From contig CAWEDI010000048.1 of the NCBI GenBank assembly GCA_963807735.1, positions 39,539 to 103,538 of the forward strand: DNA of 64,000 nucleotides, written 5' to 3'. Below are positions 43,660 to 53,141 of the stretch, one piece after another; position 1 is the first letter of the stretch; each line of letters opens with the position of its first letter. The notes below the pieces were generated by a model, which worked only from the letters and a program-made list of their open reading frames with translations, made no database searches and had not been told where the DNA came from. The translations under genes were made by a program, and so were the position numbers. The stretch comes from Roseiarcus sp963807735 (lineage in GTDB: Bacteria > Pseudomonadota > Alphaproteobacteria > Rhizobiales > Beijerinckiaceae).

Positions 43660-44280
43660 ATGACAAAGCGAATAGAAGCCGCGCCGGGCGCGTGGCTCTA
43701 CCCCGGGCTGCTGACGCCCGACGCACAGCGCGCCGTCCTCGCGGCGCTGCGCGACGTCATCGCCGAGGCGCCGTTGTACACGCCGACCATGCCGCGCAGC
43801 GGCAAGCCGCTCTCGGTGCGGATGACCAATTGCGGCCCGCTCGGCTGGGTCTCCGACCGCGACGGCTACCGCTATCAGGAGCGCCACCCCGTCACCGGCC
43901 GTCCGTGGCCCGCCATCCCTGACGCCATCGCCGCGATCTGGCGCGAGTTGCTGCCCGAGGCGCCGGCGCCGGAAGCCTGCCTCGTCAACCACTACGCGGC
44001 CAGCGCCAAAATGGGCCTGCACCAGGACCGCGACGAGCGCGCCTTCGACGTGCCCGTGCTGTCGGTCTCGCTCGGCGACGAGGCGCAGTTCCGGCTCGGC
44101 GGCTTGACCCGCAACGGCCCGACGCGCGCGTTCACGCTACGCTCGGGCGACGTGTTCACCTTCGGGGCCGAGTCGCGCCTCGCTTTCCACGGCGTCGACC
44201 GCATCGTCCCCGGCAGCTCGACCCTGCTGCCCGAGGGCGGTCGGTTCAACCTGACGTTGCGCCGGGTCAACCCGGCTTAG
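43660..44280 (+). CDS. alkB: AlkB-type Fe(II)/2-oxoglutarate DNA dealkylase
   Basis: A 206-residue dioxygenase that removes 1-methyladenine and 3-methylcytosine lesions by oxidative demethylation. The iron ligands are in HQDRDE (HxD) and in SRLAFHGVDRI, and the 2-oxoglutarate arginines are in GRFNLTLRRV. LVNHYAASAKMGLHQD and VSLGDEAQFRLGG are typical. The ATG at 43660 follows AAAG; upstream codons overlap the divergent ileS start. It ends 4 bp into the convergent grpE gene. Confidence 0.95.
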   Translation: MTKRIEAAPGAWLYPGLLTPDAQRAVLAALRDVIAEAPLYTPTMPRSGKPLSVRMTNCGPLGWVSDRDGYRYQERHPVTGRPWPAIPDAIAAIWRELLPEAPAPEACLVNHYAASAKMGLHQDRDERAFDVPVLSVSLGDEAQFRLGGLTRNGPTRAFTLRSGDVFTFGAESRLAFHGVDRIVPGSSTLLPEGGRFNLTLRRVNPA

Positions 44281-44846
44281 GGCGCCGTCTTGACCCCGCC
44301 CTTGGAGACGCCGACGAGCGCCGGCCGCAGCACCCGATCGGCGATCTTCCAGCCGCTCTGCACGACCTCACTCACCGCGCCCGAGGGGACGCTCTCGTTG
44401 GGCGCCTCGAACATCGCCTGATGGAAGTTCGGATCGAACTTCTCGCCCTTGGGGTCGAGCCGCTTGACGCCGTGGCGGCCGAGCACGGTCGTCAGGTCGC
44501 GCGCGGTCAGTTCGACGCCTTCGATCAGCGTCGTCATCGGGGCGCCGCCGCTCGCGCGCTGCTCGGCGGAGACGCTGGCGAGCGCCCGCTCCAGATTGTC
44601 GATGACGGACAGCAGGTCGCGCGCGAACGACGTAACGGCATAGGCGCGGGCGTCGGCGGATTCCTTCTCGATGCGACGCCGAATGTTCTCCGTTTCCGCA
44701 AGCGCCCGCAAAGCGCGGTCTTTCAGCTCGGCGTTTTCAGAAACCAGCTTTTCCAGCACCGCATGCGGATCGGGCGCGGTTTCCTGTTTAATTTCAATCT
44801 CTTCCGGCCCCTTCGCCTCGGGGTTCACAGATGGGTTATCGTTCAT
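44277..44846 (-). CDS. grpE: Nucleotide exchange factor GrpE
   Basis: A 189-residue DnaK exchange factor: acidic disordered N-terminus, a long coiled-coil helix (LEKLVSENAELKDRALRALA, ETENIRRRIEKE), then the beta-wing domain with FDPNFHQAMFEAPNESVPSG and VVQSGWKIADRVLRPALVGV. Located downstream of glnD (80 bp gap), not beside hrcA or dnaK as in many alphaproteobacteria. Cofactors of the same chaperone system (J proteins) are at 8912 and 30729. Confidence 0.96.
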   Translation of the reverse strand: MNDNPSVNPEAKGPEEIEIKQETAPDPHAVLEKLVSENAELKDRALRALAETENIRRRIEKESADARAYAVTSFARDLLSVIDNLERALASVSAEQRASGGAPMTTLIEGVELTARDLTTVLGRHGVKRLDPKGEKFDPNFHQAMFEAPNESVPSGAVSEVVQSGWKIADRVLRPALVGVSKGGVKTAP

Positions 44847-44926
44847 GGAAATACAGACCCTCTTTTCCCGCGGCGATATCGAGGCTCAAGCGGCAAAAAT
44901 CAAGCGCCGTCGCCTTTTCGGGACGC

Positions 44927-47704
44927 TTATTCTCGGCTCAGAATGGCGAGCACTTGTCGTTTCAGCCCAGCCTGCCGGGCGGCAGACGTGATCTTGCCGC
45001 CGGTGAGGTCGGTCACATAGAACGCGTCGACCGCCTTTTCGCCGAACGTGACAATGTGCGCCGAGCCGATGTTGAGGTTGAGCCGCGATAGCAACGTCGT
45101 CACCTCGTAAAGCAGACCGAGCCGGTCGAGCGCGGAGATTTGCAGCACCGTGTAGAGCCCGGACAACGTATTGTCGATCTCGACTTCCGGCTCCACCGCG
45201 AAAGTTTTCGCGCGCGACTCGCGTTGGCGGCGATCCTGGATGATCTCGCGCAGGCGGACCTCGCCGCGCAGCGCCTTCTCCACCGTATCGGCGACGCGTC
45301 GGCCGCGGCGGATTTCGTCAGAATCCTGCGGAAACTCGCGCGAAATGAAAATCGAATCGAGAGCGAAGCCATCAGTCGTGGTGAAAATATGCGCCTCGAC
45401 GATATTGGCCGCGGCGGAGGCGCAGGCGCCGGCGATTACCGACAGCAGCCGCGGATGGTCGGGCGCGATCACGGTCAACTCGGTGACGCCGCGTTTGGCG
45501 TCGGTCGACACCTCCGTCGTGAGCGAACGCACCTGCGCCGCCATCGCGCAGAACAGCCTGGCGTGCTCGACCTGGCGAGCCAGATCGACCCGCAGCCAAT
45601 AGGCGGGATAGTGGCGCGACGCGTAGGCTTCAAAGTCGGGATCAGACCAGTTCGGCAGCGCCTTGCGCAGCGCGTCGCGGGCGGCGGCGACGCGCGACCG
45701 GCGGTCGATCGCCGAGTGGCCGCCGCCGAGCACCACTTCGGTCTCCCAGAACAGACTGCGAAGCAACTGGCCCTTCCAGGCGTTCCACACCCCGGGCCCG
45801 ACCGCGCGGATGTCGCAGACCGTCAAGGCGAGCAGCAGCCGCAGCCGCTCGATCGTCTGCACCACCGCGCCGAAGGTCTCGGCGGTGCGCGGGTCGGAGA
45901 TGTCGCGACCCTGTGCGGTGTTGGACATGGTCAGGTGCTGCTCGACCAGCCAAGCGACGCGGTCGGTGTCGGCGGGGCTCAGGCCGAAGCGCGGGCAGAG
46001 TTTTCGCGCGACCTCGGCGCCGGCGATGGAATGATCGACCCCGCGACCCTTGGCGATGTCGTGCAGAAAGGCCGCGACGTAGAGCGACGTGCGCTGCGTG
46101 ATATGCGGCAGGATCTCCGTCAGCAACGGATGATCCTCCTTCAACCGGCCGGTCTCGATCTGGTTCAGCACGCCGACGGTGCGCAACAGATGCTCGTCGA
46201 CGGTGAAGTGGTGATACATCGAATATTGCATCATCCCGACGACGCGGCCGAAGTCCGGGATGAAGCGGCCGAGAACCCCGGCTTCGTTCATCCGCCGCAA
46301 CGCCACCTCCGGCGACCGGCGCGAGGTGAGGATTTCGAGGAACAGCCGGTTGGCGGTCGGATCGCTCCTGACCGCGGCGGTGATCCGGCGAAGCGACTTC
46401 GTCACCAATCGCGACGCTTCGGGATGCACCGGCAGTCCCGAGCGGTCGGCGACCCAGTAGAGGCGGATCAGGTTGACAGGGTCCTTGTCGAACACGTCGT
46501 CGGCGACGACATTGACCCGCTCGACGTCGACCCGGAAATCCGGCGCCTCGGCGACCACCTTCGGGCGGCGGCGGAGCTTCTCCAGGAACCGGTCGAAGGT
46601 CTGCGTGCGCTTGGTCTGCTTCACCTCCAGCGCCGCGCAAACGATCGCGGTGAGATCGCCAACGTCCTTGGCGACGAGGAAATAGTGCTTCATGAACCGT
46701 TCGACGTCGGTCTGGCCGGCGCGCGAGGAATAGCCGAGCATTTTCGCGATCGACGGCTGAACGTCGAAGGTCAGCCGCTCCTCCGGCCGGCCGGTGAGGA
46801 AATGCAGGTGGCAGCGCACCGCCCACAGGAATTCCTCGCAGCGACGGAAAAGGCGCAGCTCCTCGGCGGTGAACAGCCCGGCGCCGACGAGATCGGCGAC
46901 GTCGGCGACGCGGTAGACGTATTTGGAGATCCAAAACAGCGTGTTGAGATCGCGTAAGCCGCCCTTGCCCTCCTTGACGTTGGGTTCGACGACGTAGCGC
47001 GATTCCCCCTGCCGCTGCACGCGCTTGTCGCGCTCGGCGAGCTTGGCGGACACGAACTCGGCGGCGGTCTTGGCGACGACCTCGGCATCGAAACGCCGCC
47101 GCAGCGTCTCGAACAGCTTCACCTCGCCGCTCAGCAGCCGCGCCTCCAGGATCGAGGTGCGGATCGTCATGTCGGCGCGCGCCTGCTGAATGCAGTCCTC
47201 GACCGTGCGGGTCGCGTGGCCGACCTTCTGCTTCAGGTCCCACAGCACGTAAAGCAAGGTCTCGACGATGAGTTTGACCTTGGGATCGCGCGGATCCTCG
47301 GCGAGAAACAGCAGATCAATGTCGGAATGTGGCGCGAGCGTCCCGCGACCGTAGCCGCCGACCGCGACGATCGCGTGCGGCCGCAGCTTGGCGCCTTCGG
47401 CGACGAGCTTTTCAACCAGCGCCTCGTGCAGGGTACGGATGACCAGGTCTTCGACGCGGCTCAGATATTCAGCGCAGGCTATGCCACGACCGCCGCTTTC
47501 GAGCCGCGCACGGGCGTCTTCGCTGCGCGCCTCGAGGAATTCGCCGAAAAGGCGCGCCGCCGCCTTGCGAAACCCGACATTGTCGGCGCCCGCCGTCGCC
47601 AGCGCCTGACGGATCGCCGCGCGAAGCCCGTCGCCGTGGGCGTGCCCGTCCTCGACCGCCTTCGGCGACCGCCCGTTTCGGGTGCGCGCGACGACCGCGC
47701 TCAT
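44927..47704 (-). CDS. glnD: [Protein-PII] uridylyltransferase / uridylyl-removing enzyme
   Basis: A 925-residue nitrogen sensor. The nucleotidyltransferase domain has VGGYGRGTLAPHSDIDLLFL, the HD domain has AAFLHDIAKGRGVDHSIAGA, and two ACT domains end the protein (LTVIAPDHPRLLSVIAG and ISALDRLGLLYEVTTLLSRL). It uridylylates P-II when glutamine is low and deuridylylates it when high; glnK is in this window. The start overlaps gshB by 4 bp (ATGA). Confidence 0.96.
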   Translation of the reverse strand: MSAVVARTRNGRSPKAVEDGHAHGDGLRAAIRQALATAGADNVGFRKAAARLFGEFLEARSEDARARLESGGRGIACAEYLSRVEDLVIRTLHEALVEKLVAEGAKLRPHAIVAVGGYGRGTLAPHSDIDLLFLAEDPRDPKVKLIVETLLYVLWDLKQKVGHATRTVEDCIQQARADMTIRTSILEARLLSGEVKLFETLRRRFDAEVVAKTAAEFVSAKLAERDKRVQRQGESRYVVEPNVKEGKGGLRDLNTLFWISKYVYRVADVADLVGAGLFTAEELRLFRRCEEFLWAVRCHLHFLTGRPEERLTFDVQPSIAKMLGYSSRAGQTDVERFMKHYFLVAKDVGDLTAIVCAALEVKQTKRTQTFDRFLEKLRRRPKVVAEAPDFRVDVERVNVVADDVFDKDPVNLIRLYWVADRSGLPVHPEASRLVTKSLRRITAAVRSDPTANRLFLEILTSRRSPEVALRRMNEAGVLGRFIPDFGRVVGMMQYSMYHHFTVDEHLLRTVGVLNQIETGRLKEDHPLLTEILPHITQRTSLYVAAFLHDIAKGRGVDHSIAGAEVARKLCPRFGLSPADTDRVAWLVEQHLTMSNTAQGRDISDPRTAETFGAVVQTIERLRLLLALTVCDIRAVGPGVWNAWKGQLLRSLFWETEVVLGGGHSAIDRRSRVAAARDALRKALPNWSDPDFEAYASRHYPAYWLRVDLARQVEHARLFCAMAAQVRSLTTEVSTDAKRGVTELTVIAPDHPRLLSVIAGACASAAANIVEAHIFTTTDGFALDSIFISREFPQDSDEIRRGRRVADTVEKALRGEVRLREIIQDRRQRESRAKTFAVEPEVEIDNTLSGLYTVLQISALDRLGLLYEVTTLLSRLNLNIGSAHIVTFGEKAVDAFYVTDLTGGKITSAARQAGLKRQVLAILSRE

Positions 47705-48651
47705 CGCGTCGCCGCGTGGCGCGCCTCGATCGCGTCCCAGATTCCGGCTGCGGCATCGGGACCGCCCAGGCGCTTGATCGCGCGCAGCCCGGTCGGCGAG
47801 GTCACGTTGATCTCGGTAATGCGGTCGCCGATCACGTCGATGCCGACAAACAGCAGGCCGCGCCGCTTCAGTTCGGGGCCGATGCGATCGCAGATCGCCT
47901 GCTCGCCGGGCGTCAGCGGCGACAGTTCGGCGCGGCCGCCGCGCACCATGTTGGAGCGGATGTCGTCCTGCTGCGGCACCCGGTTGACGGCGCCGAGCGC
48001 CCGGCCCTCGACCAGGATGATGCGCTTGTCGCCCTGCATCACCGCCGGCATGAACTCCTGCACAACCCATGGCTCCCGGAACGTCGTCGAGAACATGTCG
48101 AACAGGGAGCCGAAATTATAGTCTTTCTGAGCGATCTTGAATACGGCCGCGCCGCCGTGGCCGTAGAGCGGTTTCATGACCACCGCCTCGAAGCGCGTGC
48201 GGAACGCTTCGATCTCGCCGCGATCGCGGGTGATGAGCGTCGGCGGCATCAGGTCGGAGAACTCCATCACCAGCAGCTTCTCGGGCGCATTGCGCACCGC
48301 GCCGGGATCGTTGACGACGAGGGTCTCGGGCGCCAGCCGCTCCAGGAAATGCGTCGAGGTGATGTAGGCGAGATCGAACGGCGGGTCCTGTCGCAACAGC
48401 ACGACGTCGAACTCGCGCAAGTTCTGCCGCGTCGCCTCGCCGAGCGCGGCATGGTCGCCTGCAACGTCCTGGACGCGCAAGGGTTGCACGCGCGCGAAAA
48501 TGTCGCGGCCGAGCTGCGAGAGCCGATCGGGCGTGTAGTAGAACAGGTTGTGGCCGCGCGACTGCGCCTCCAGCAGCAGGGCGAACGAGGAATCCCCCGC
48601 GACATTGATCCGCTCGATCGGATCCATCTGAATGGCGACTTTGAGGGCCAT
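47701..48651 (-). CDS. gshB: Glutathione synthetase
   Basis: A 316-residue ATP-grasp ligase joining gamma-glutamylcysteine and glycine. It starts MALKVAIQMDPIERINVAGD, with QMDPI as in the family, followed by DPPFDLAYITSTHFLE, VMKPLYGHGGAAVF (ATP-grasp glycine loop), VVQEFMPAV and EINVTSPTGLRAI. Length is typical. It lies between yraN and glnD on the same strand. Confidence 0.95.
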   Translation of the reverse strand: MALKVAIQMDPIERINVAGDSSFALLLEAQSRGHNLFYYTPDRLSQLGRDIFARVQPLRVQDVAGDHAALGEATRQNLREFDVVLLRQDPPFDLAYITSTHFLERLAPETLVVNDPGAVRNAPEKLLVMEFSDLMPPTLITRDRGEIEAFRTRFEAVVMKPLYGHGGAAVFKIAQKDYNFGSLFDMFSTTFREPWVVQEFMPAVMQGDKRIILVEGRALGAVNRVPQQDDIRSNMVRGGRAELSPLTPGEQAICDRIGPELKRRGLLFVGIDVIGDRITEINVTSPTGLRAIKRLGGPDAAAGIWDAIEARHAATR

Positions 48652-48660
48652 GCCTGATCG

Positions 48661-49047
48661 TTATCCTTCGAAATCCAGCGCGAACGCGTCCTCGATATGG
48701 AGAGGCGGACGGCGGGCGTCCAGAAAAACCGCATCGCCGCGTAACGTCCACCCGTCCGCCGCCCAGGGATTTCGCGTCACCCACACGGAGGCGGCGCGGC
48801 CGACGCGCCGCCGTTTGCCCTCCGTGATCGACGCCAGCGCGATTTCGACGCTCGCCCGCGCCTTCACCTCGACGAACGCGATCGTTCCGGCGCGCTCGGC
48901 GACAATGTCGATCTCGCCGCCCGGAATTGTGAATTTGCGGGCGAGGATGCGGTACCCGCTGGCGGCGAGGAATTCCGCCGCCCGCGCCTCCGAGCGTTCG
49001 CCGAAGGCGCGCGCCCGGAGGCGATGGCCGGCGCGCAGCGTCGTCAC
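48661..49047 (-). CDS. yraN: YraN/UPF0102 endonuclease-like protein
   Basis: A 128-residue restriction-endonuclease-fold protein: ARAFGERSEARAAEFLAASG, then IPGGEIDIVAERAGTIAFVE with VKAR, giving the GEID...(V)EVK signature with all nuclease-core acidic residues. Its role is uncertain; it is often encoded beside rsmI, as here. Start ATG overlaps the rsmI stop (ATGA), and gshB follows after 9 bp. Confidence 0.92.
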   Translation of the reverse strand: MTTLRAGHRLRARAFGERSEARAAEFLAASGYRILARKFTIPGGEIDIVAERAGTIAFVEVKARASVEIALASITEGKRRRVGRAASVWVTRNPWAADGWTLRGDAVFLDARRPPLHIEDAFALDFEG

Positions 49048-49925
49048 TCGCCGCGTCCCCGCGAGAGTTCGAGCGCGCGGGCATAGACGTCGCGGCGGGG
49101 CAGGGCGTAGCGCGCCGCGATGATCGACGCCGCATCCTTGGTCGTGTGCGAACGCAGCAGGTCTTCAAGCTCGCTGCGGACGATGTCGTCGGAGACGGGT
49201 TCGCGGGCCGCCGGCGGACCGACGACGATGACGATCTCGCCTTTGACCTCCTCGTCGGCGTAATGCGCGGCGAGTTCATCGAGTGGAGCCGAGCGCACGG
49301 TTTCGTGGATCTTGGTCAGCTCGCGCGCCACACTCGCCGGCCGTGCGCCGAGCTCCGCCGCGAGATCGGCGAGGCAGGCGCCGAGCCGTTGCGGCGCCTC
49401 GTAGAACACCAGCGTCGCTTCGATTGCAGCGAGCGCGTTCAGCCGCGCCCGCCGCGCCTCGGACTTCGGCGGCAGGAAGCCCTCGAACAGAAAGCGGTCG
49501 GTCGGCAAGCCGGCGACGACGAGCCCCGCCAGCAGCGCCGAGGCGCCGGGAATCGGATGCACTTTCACGCCCATCCGCGCCGCCTCGACGACGAGCTTGT
49601 AGCCGGGGTCGGAGATCAGCGGCGTGCCGGCGTCGGAGATCAAAGCCAGCGATTGCCCCTCGCGCAGGCGCGCCAGCGCCTCGGGACGGACCCGTTCGGC
49701 GTTGTGCTCGTGATAGGCGCTCATCGGGGTCGCAATGCCGTAGTGATCGACCAGCCGGCGCGAGTGGCGGGTATCCTCCGCGAGGATCAGGTCGACGCCG
49801 GCGAGGGTCTCCAGCGCGCGCAACGTGATGTCGGCGAGATGGCCGATCGGCGTCGCGACGACATGGAGCCCCGGATCGGCCGCCGGCGCCGTGTGGGGCG
49901 CGCCGAGCGCGAGAAATCCCCTCAT
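49044..49925 (-). CDS. rsmI: 16S rRNA (cytidine-1402-2'-O)-methyltransferase
   Basis: A 293-residue SAM enzyme modifying C1402 of 16S rRNA. Family blocks are VVATPIGHLADITLRALETL, AEDTRHSRRLVDHYG, LISDAGTPLISDPGYKLV, IPGASALLAGLVVAGLPTDR then FLFEGFLPPK, and FYEAPQRLGACLADLA. First gene of the rsmI-yraN-gshB-glnD series. Divergent from the LpoA-like gene at 50088 across about 160 bp. Confidence 0.95.
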   Translation of the reverse strand: MRGFLALGAPHTAPAADPGLHVVATPIGHLADITLRALETLAGVDLILAEDTRHSRRLVDHYGIATPMSAYHEHNAERVRPEALARLREGQSLALISDAGTPLISDPGYKLVVEAARMGVKVHPIPGASALLAGLVVAGLPTDRFLFEGFLPPKSEARRARLNALAAIEATLVFYEAPQRLGACLADLAAELGARPASVARELTKIHETVRSAPLDELAAHYADEEVKGEIVIVVGPPAAREPVSDDIVRSELEDLLRSHTTKDAASIIAARYALPRRDVYARALELSRGRGE

Positions 49926-50087
49926 GCCTTGAATTTCCTGGCGCGCGGCGCCGCGAATCGCGCGAAAAATGGTCGTGGCGCCGCCGCCAGTTTATCATCT
50001 TCCCCGCCCTTTGGCAGTCGATACGTGCTAAGGCGGCGAAAGCTGATCTAAAGGCGCGTCGGGCGACGATTCGTGCGGGAGTTTTCT

Positions 50088-51287
50088 ATGAGGACGCGAG
50101 ACGCGCGTCGGGGCCGAAAAGCGGCGGCGGTTTTGGGCCTGGCCGTGACGCTCGGCGGCTGCAATTCCGTCGGGCTCGGCAGTTTCTCCGACACCACGCC
50201 GGCTCCCGCGCCGCGCGTCGACGCGCAGCCGCTGGCGGGGCCCGCAGCGACCGTCGGCCAGACCTACGGGTCGGGTCCTGTCCGCGTCGGCATGGTGTTG
50301 CCGCTGACCCAAAACGGAACGCCGAGCGGCATCGGCCAATCTTTCCTCAACGCCGCGCAGATGGCGATCGCCGACGGCGGCGCCGGCGACATCACGCTGA
50401 TGGTGCTCGACGATCGCTCCTCGGCCGAGGCGGCGGCGACCGCTGCGCAATCCGAGGTCAAAGCGGGCGCGCAGATCATCGTCGGGCCGCTGTTCGCCGC
50501 CGACGTGCGTCAAGTCGGCGGCGTCGCGCGCGGCGCCAACGTGCCGGTGATTGCGTTCTCGACCGACGCAACGGCGGCCTCCGAGGGCGTCTATCTGCTG
50601 TCGTTCCTGGTTGAATCCTATGTCGACCGGATCGTCGAATTCGCCGTTTCGAAGGGCAAGAAGAACCTCGCCGCGCTCGCCCCGCAAAACGATTACGCCA
50701 ATGTCGCGGTCGCCGAGTTCAAGGCGGCGGCGTCGCGGCTCGGCGCGAACGTCGTCACCGTCGCGCGCTATGTGCCGGGGCAGGCGGCGGGCGCGGTCGC
50801 CGATCTGGTGAAGGATGCCCCGGACGTCGACGCGGTGTTCATCCCGGAGCAGGCCGACGCGCTGCCGGGCGTCGCCGCCGCCATCGCCTCGGCGGGGCTG
50901 AAGGCGCAGTTGCTTGGCACCGGCGTCTGGAACGACCCGAAGGTCGCGGCGATTCCGGCCTTGCAGGGCGCGTGGTACTCGGCGCCGGAGACGGCGGGCT
51001 ATAGCGCTTTCGCCAAGCGTTATCGCGCCAAGTACAACAACGATCCGCCGCGGCTGGCGACGCTTTCATACGACGCGGTGTCGCTGGTGGCGGCGCTGGC
51101 GCACACGCAGAACGCGGAACGTTTCAAGCCGTCCGTGCTCGCCAACCCGTCGGGCTTCAATGGCGCCGACGGCGTGTTCCGGTTCCGCGCCAACGGCCTC
51201 AACGAGCGCGGCCTCGCCGTGGTGCAGATCGGCAGCGGCGGCGTCGAGGTCATCAGCCCGGCGCCGAAGAGTTTTGCGGGCGGGTAG
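50088..51287 (+). CDS. Penicillin-binding protein activator-like lipoprotein (LpoA/YraM type)
   Basis: A 399-residue outer-membrane lipoprotein. Signal and lipobox: AAAVLGLAVTLGGCN with the modified Cys near residue 25. The rest is a type I periplasmic-binding fold (VRVGMVLPLTQNGTPSGIGQ, IIVGPLFAADVRQVG, VPVIAFSTDATAA, YVDRIVEFAVSKGKKNLAAL). This matches the C-terminal domain of LpoA/YraM proteins that stimulate PBP1-type synthases. Neighbouring rsmI, divergent here, is also linked to yraM in enterobacteria. The next gene, uppP, is convergent. Confidence 0.88.
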   Translation: MRTRDARRGRKAAAVLGLAVTLGGCNSVGLGSFSDTTPAPAPRVDAQPLAGPAATVGQTYGSGPVRVGMVLPLTQNGTPSGIGQSFLNAAQMAIADGGAGDITLMVLDDRSSAEAAATAAQSEVKAGAQIIVGPLFAADVRQVGGVARGANVPVIAFSTDATAASEGVYLLSFLVESYVDRIVEFAVSKGKKNLAALAPQNDYANVAVAEFKAAASRLGANVVTVARYVPGQAAGAVADLVKDAPDVDAVFIPEQADALPGVAAAIASAGLKAQLLGTGVWNDPKVAAIPALQGAWYSAPETAGYSAFAKRYRAKYNNDPPRLATLSYDAVSLVAALAHTQNAERFKPSVLANPSGFNGADGVFRFRANGLNERGLAVVQIGSGGVEVISPAPKSFAGG

Positions 51288-51304
51288 GGCGGCTGCGCCG
51301 CCGC

Positions 51305-52129
51305 TCAGATCACCATCATCAGCGCGAGGCTGACGAGCCCGGCGATCGCGCAATAATAGGCGAACGGCTTCAGCGCGTTGAACTCGTGCCCCTTGAACCA
51401 GCGCATCAGCAGGACGAGGCTCAGATAGGCGAACACGCCCGCCGTCACGCCCGACACCAGCGAGGCGAAACCCAGCGTCGAGCCGTGATGCATCAGCTTG
51501 GGCGCCTCCAGCACGGTCGCGCCGAGGATGATCGGCGTCGCCATCAGGAAGGAGAACCGCGCCGCGTCCTCGTGCTTGAGCCCGGCGAGGATGCCGGCGG
51601 AGATCGTCAGGCCCGAGCGGGAAAAGCCCGGAACAAGCGCGAAGCATTGCGCGACGCCGATCGCCAGGGCGCCCTTCCAGTTGAGTTGCTCAAGCTTGCC
51701 GACGCCGCGGCCGGCGATCTGGTCGCAGAAATAGAGCAGCGCGCCGTTGAGGATCAGCACGAACGCGACGATCCACGGCTTCGAGAACGCCGCCTCCAGC
51801 GGCTTGTGCAGCGCCGCGCCGACGACCACGGCGGGGATCGTGGCGAGGATCACGAACAGGAAGGTGCGCCGGTCGGCGATAGCGCGCGGGCTGTCCGCCT
51901 TGAGGACGGACTGGAGGAATGAAAGCCAGTCCTTCCAGAAATAGGCGAACAGCGCCACCGCCGTGCCGAAATGCATGACGACGAGGTAGGGCAGGAATTC
52001 GGGATTGTGGATCAGGTCGCCCCAGCCGACGAGGCGGGGAAATATGACGGCGTGGCCAAGGCTGGACACAGGGAAAAGTTCGGTCACGCCCTGCAACAGG
52101 GCCATGACGATCGCTTCGAGAAAACTCAA
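51305..52129 (-). CDS. uppP: Undecaprenyl-diphosphatase
   Basis: A 274-residue polytopic phosphatase recycling undecaprenyl pyrophosphate in peptidoglycan synthesis. Motifs: ALLQGVTELFPVSSLGHAVI with the catalytic-region Glu and Ser, and QCFALVPGFSRSGLTISAGI. The start was placed at the TTG at 52129 (MSFLEAIVMALLQG), which fits the family; a TTG twelve codons upstream (52165) is an alternative. Membrane helices span the rest of the protein. Confidence 0.93.
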   Translation of the reverse strand: MSFLEAIVMALLQGVTELFPVSSLGHAVIFPRLVGWGDLIHNPEFLPYLVVMHFGTAVALFAYFWKDWLSFLQSVLKADSPRAIADRRTFLFVILATIPAVVVGAALHKPLEAAFSKPWIVAFVLILNGALLYFCDQIAGRGVGKLEQLNWKGALAIGVAQCFALVPGFSRSGLTISAGILAGLKHEDAARFSFLMATPIILGATVLEAPKLMHHGSTLGFASLVSGVTAGVFAYLSLVLLMRWFKGHEFNALKPFAYYCAIAGLVSLALMMVI

Positions 52130-52225
52130 CTTCGCCCCCGCGTCGCGGCTTGGCGCAAAGACCAAATCACGCCGGCCGCGGTCAGCGCGCGGCTTCTCTT
52201 AGAATAAACTCGGACTCGCGTCAGT

Positions 52226-52981
52226 TCAGCACGTCGCGTGGCCGCACTTATGCACCGCGTCGATCTTGGCCTTCAGCTCGTCGTAGCCGACCGCGCCGAC
52301 CACCACGGCGTCGCCGAGGACGAAGGTCGGCGTGCCGTTGATTTGCAGGTCGTCGGCCATCGCCATGATTTCCTTGAGGCCGGAATCGATGTCCTGGCTC
52401 GTCATGTCCTTGTCGAGCTTGGCCATGTCGAGACCCATTTCCTTGGCGACAGCCAGGGCCTCGTTCTTGCCGACCGGCCCGTGCATGCCGAGCAGCTTGT
52501 TGTGGTAGTCCCAGAACCGCTCGCCGGAGAGCTGGTTGCGAACGGCAGAGGCGACGCGGGCGGCCTCGACCGAGCCGGGGCCGAGCACCGGGAAATCCTT
52601 CAGCACAACGTGCAGGTTGGGGTCCTGCTTCATCAGCTTGGCGATGTCGGGCAGTGCGCCTTTGCAGAAATGGCAGTTGTAGTCGAAGAACTCGACCAGC
52701 GTGGCGTCGCCCTTGGGATTGCCGACGTCGGCCTGGAAATTCGAGCGGTAGATGGCGCCAGAGTTGTCGGCGACCGCCTTTTGCCGCGCCTGCTCGGCGA
52801 CGTCCTTGTCGTGCTTGTCGAGCGAGTCGATCGCGGCGCGCAAAACTTCCGGATGGCTGACGAGATAGTCCTTGATGAAGTCGCCGAGCTCCTGCTTCTG
52901 GGCCGGCGTCATGGAATCCGCGCGGGCGGCGGGCGCAAAGGCGACCGCGACGGCGAGGCCGAGGGCGTAGCGAAGCTTCAT
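52226..52981 (-). CDS. DsbA-family thiol oxidoreductase/isomerase-like protein
   Basis: A 251-residue periplasmic protein with a signal peptide (MKLRYALGLAVAVAFAPAAR then A). An N-terminal helical dimerisation-like region (LGDFIKDYLVSHPEVLRAAI) precedes the thioredoxin-fold domain with CHFC in FFDYNCHFCKGALPD and the cis-Pro loop GTPTFVLGD. This layout matches DsbA/Com1/ScsC-like proteins. A C-terminal CGHATC adds two more cysteines. Possible clients nearby include the Cys-containing exported chorismate mutase; that link is inference. Confidence 0.9.
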   Translation of the reverse strand: MKLRYALGLAVAVAFAPAARADSMTPAQKQELGDFIKDYLVSHPEVLRAAIDSLDKHDKDVAEQARQKAVADNSGAIYRSNFQADVGNPKGDATLVEFFDYNCHFCKGALPDIAKLMKQDPNLHVVLKDFPVLGPGSVEAARVASAVRNQLSGERFWDYHNKLLGMHGPVGKNEALAVAKEMGLDMAKLDKDMTSQDIDSGLKEIMAMADDLQINGTPTFVLGDAVVVGAVGYDELKAKIDAVHKCGHATC

Positions 52982-53141
52982 GACGGTCTCCTGATCGATG
53001 CGGCGCTTGCCGGCTTTTTGTGTTGGCTTTGTGTCTTTGGCGGTGAAATTTTATCGCGGCGGACAGGCCGCAGCGCAAACGCCAGATTGCAGGGCGACTT
53101 CGATAGGGCGCTCTCAGGCGGCCGGCCGCGCCCGGCGCGCT

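Noticed and set aside
45140..46957. A 605-codon plus-strand frame inside glnD
   Set aside because: Antisense shadow of glnD with no recognisable domain.
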